From Nemania diffusa (Eukaryota > Ascomycota > Sordariomycetes > Xylariales > Xylariaceae): 64,000 bases of DNA. The translations under genes were made by a program, and so were the position numbers. Of the stretch, positions 63,507 to 64,000 are shown one piece after another. The notes beneath the pieces are model-generated. The model saw only the letters and a program-made list of their open reading frames with translations, ran no database searches and was not told the DNA's origin. Location of the stretch: NCBI GenBank assembly GCA_038501195.1, contig JBBPUQ010000002.1, forward strand, positions 6,401,001-6,465,000. The letters run 5' to 3'. Each line of letters starts with the position of its first letter. Position 1 is the first letter of the stretch.

Positions 63507-64000
63507 TCAACCCCTCCCTCGGCGCCCAATGCTTTCAACGCGGACATCCAGCTTAGCCATCTCTTCAGGATCGATGACCCCCTTCCCATCAAACACCCAC
63601 CTGGGTTTCCTCATGTGATACGCGATCCTGTGCCAGTCTAATTTTTGCCCGGCCTTTCCCCCGCTCGCCTTACCGGGCTCGCACTCAGCGCAATCTTCCG
63701 CGCAGGCGGGTTCCTCTTCATATCGCCGAAGAGGATCCCCTCCGCACGCAGATATGTGAGATGTCTGAAGGAGGAACTTATGGAGCGAGAGGATGTCCAT
63801 CTCCGATGGCTCGCGCCGGGCAAACGGCCTCGGATCGAAAGCCTCACTTGGATTATGGCGATCCGGGAAGGGCAGGACTGTCGACTTCGTGTTTCTGAAC
63901 TCGTCGCACTCAGTAGTAATGAGAACGGCATTGCTCTCCGCGCAGGCGTCGTAGACGTCAGAGTAGACCACTACAGGCCACTCCTCCCCACCTCCCTCGT
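63507..64000 (-). CDS. UDP-glucose 6-dehydrogenase-type protein, C-terminal part (runs off the window)
   Basis: An open frame enters at the right edge and stops at 63,507, giving 164 codons. It reads VYDACAESNAVLITTECDEF, an insert rich in Pro, Cys and Glu, then RIAYHMRKPRWVFDGKGVID and LDVRVESIG. This is the layout of the C-terminal UDP-binding domain of the UDP-glucose/GDP-mannose dehydrogenase family (a run of hydrophobic residues before TEWDEF, then MKKPAxVFDGR and a GFxVxxIG end). Known role: NAD+-dependent oxidation of UDP-glucose to UDP-glucuronate. Here Cys replaces the usual Trp in TEWDEF, and the insert of roughly 75 residues between the two motifs is longer than I expect. The N-terminal Rossmann domain and catalytic Cys lie outside the window, so completeness cannot be judged. 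Confidence 0.8.
   Translation of the reverse strand, partial: EGGGEEWPVVVYSDVYDACAESNAVLITTECDEFRNTKSTVLPFPDRHNPSEAFDPRPFARREPSEMDILSLHKFLLQTSHISACGGDPLRRYEEEPACAEDCAECEPGKASGGKAGQKLDWHRIAYHMRKPRWVFDGKGVIDPEEMAKLDVRVESIGRRGRG

Overview
The window is nuclear DNA of a filamentous ascomycete (Pezizomycotina; most like a sordariomycete, genus not determinable). The evidence is: short introns of about 36-130 nt with GT...AG ends and CTAAC/CTAAT-like branch sites, a dispersed single 5S rRNA gene, a Zn2Cys6 regulator, a kinetochore FTA2-type protein, TACCTAGGTA-like intergenic motifs, and a 26.9-kb block of almost pure A+T whose repeat copies differ mainly by C/T and G/A, as expected from repeat-induced point mutation (RIP).

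Left arm (1-24.6 kb): gene-poor, of ordinary composition. It holds the start of an FTA2-like gene leaving the window at base 1, a 5S rRNA gene (2651-2769, minus), a Ser-rich hypothetical protein (4778-5329, minus), an unusual multi-pass membrane protein with a C-terminal degenerate Ras/Rab-like domain (9754-11067, minus), a probable KDZ-type transposase remnant next to two orphan coding fragments (11.8-13.4 kb), and long stretches without genes. Two intact genes then converge: a nine-exon allantoate/nicotinate-permease-type MFS transporter (19958-21989, plus) and a four-exon NmrA-like NAD(P)-binding reductase (22221-23257, minus).

Central block (24,621-51,515): the edges are 40-bp terminal inverted repeats (38/40 identical, both differences transitions) directly flanked by the 6-bp direct repeat ATGGAC. 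The block therefore looks like one insertion, a TIR element that was later enlarged and mutated. Inside I can read nested LTR retrotransposon remnants: a 2.3-kb element (27,259-29,606, TSD TATTT), a 5.9-kb element (31,915-45,045, TSD ATAAT) and a 7.2-kb element inserted into it (37,082-44,309, TSD TATTA). Their ends fit TGTTA...TAACA after RIP. There is also a nearly perfect 965-bp palindrome, a 94-unit TAA array, an 83-bp tandem duplication and a dispersed 175-bp repeat. No gene survives in the block. It may act as heterochromatin or part of a centromere.

Right arm (51.5-64 kb): gene-dense. In order: a Zn2Cys6 transcription factor (seven exons, 770 aa), an eleven-exon MFS transporter of the allantoate permease family (499 aa), an AhpD-like protein (292 aa), a mitochondrial succinyl-CoA:3-ketoacid CoA transferase on the minus strand (537 aa), and the C-terminal part of a UDP-glucose 6-dehydrogenase-type protein running off the right edge. 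The regulator and transporter lie in tandem and may form a small uptake unit. The last two genes look like ordinary metabolism. All exon joins were worked out by hand from splice signals, phase and family resemblance; none was checked against transcripts or databases.
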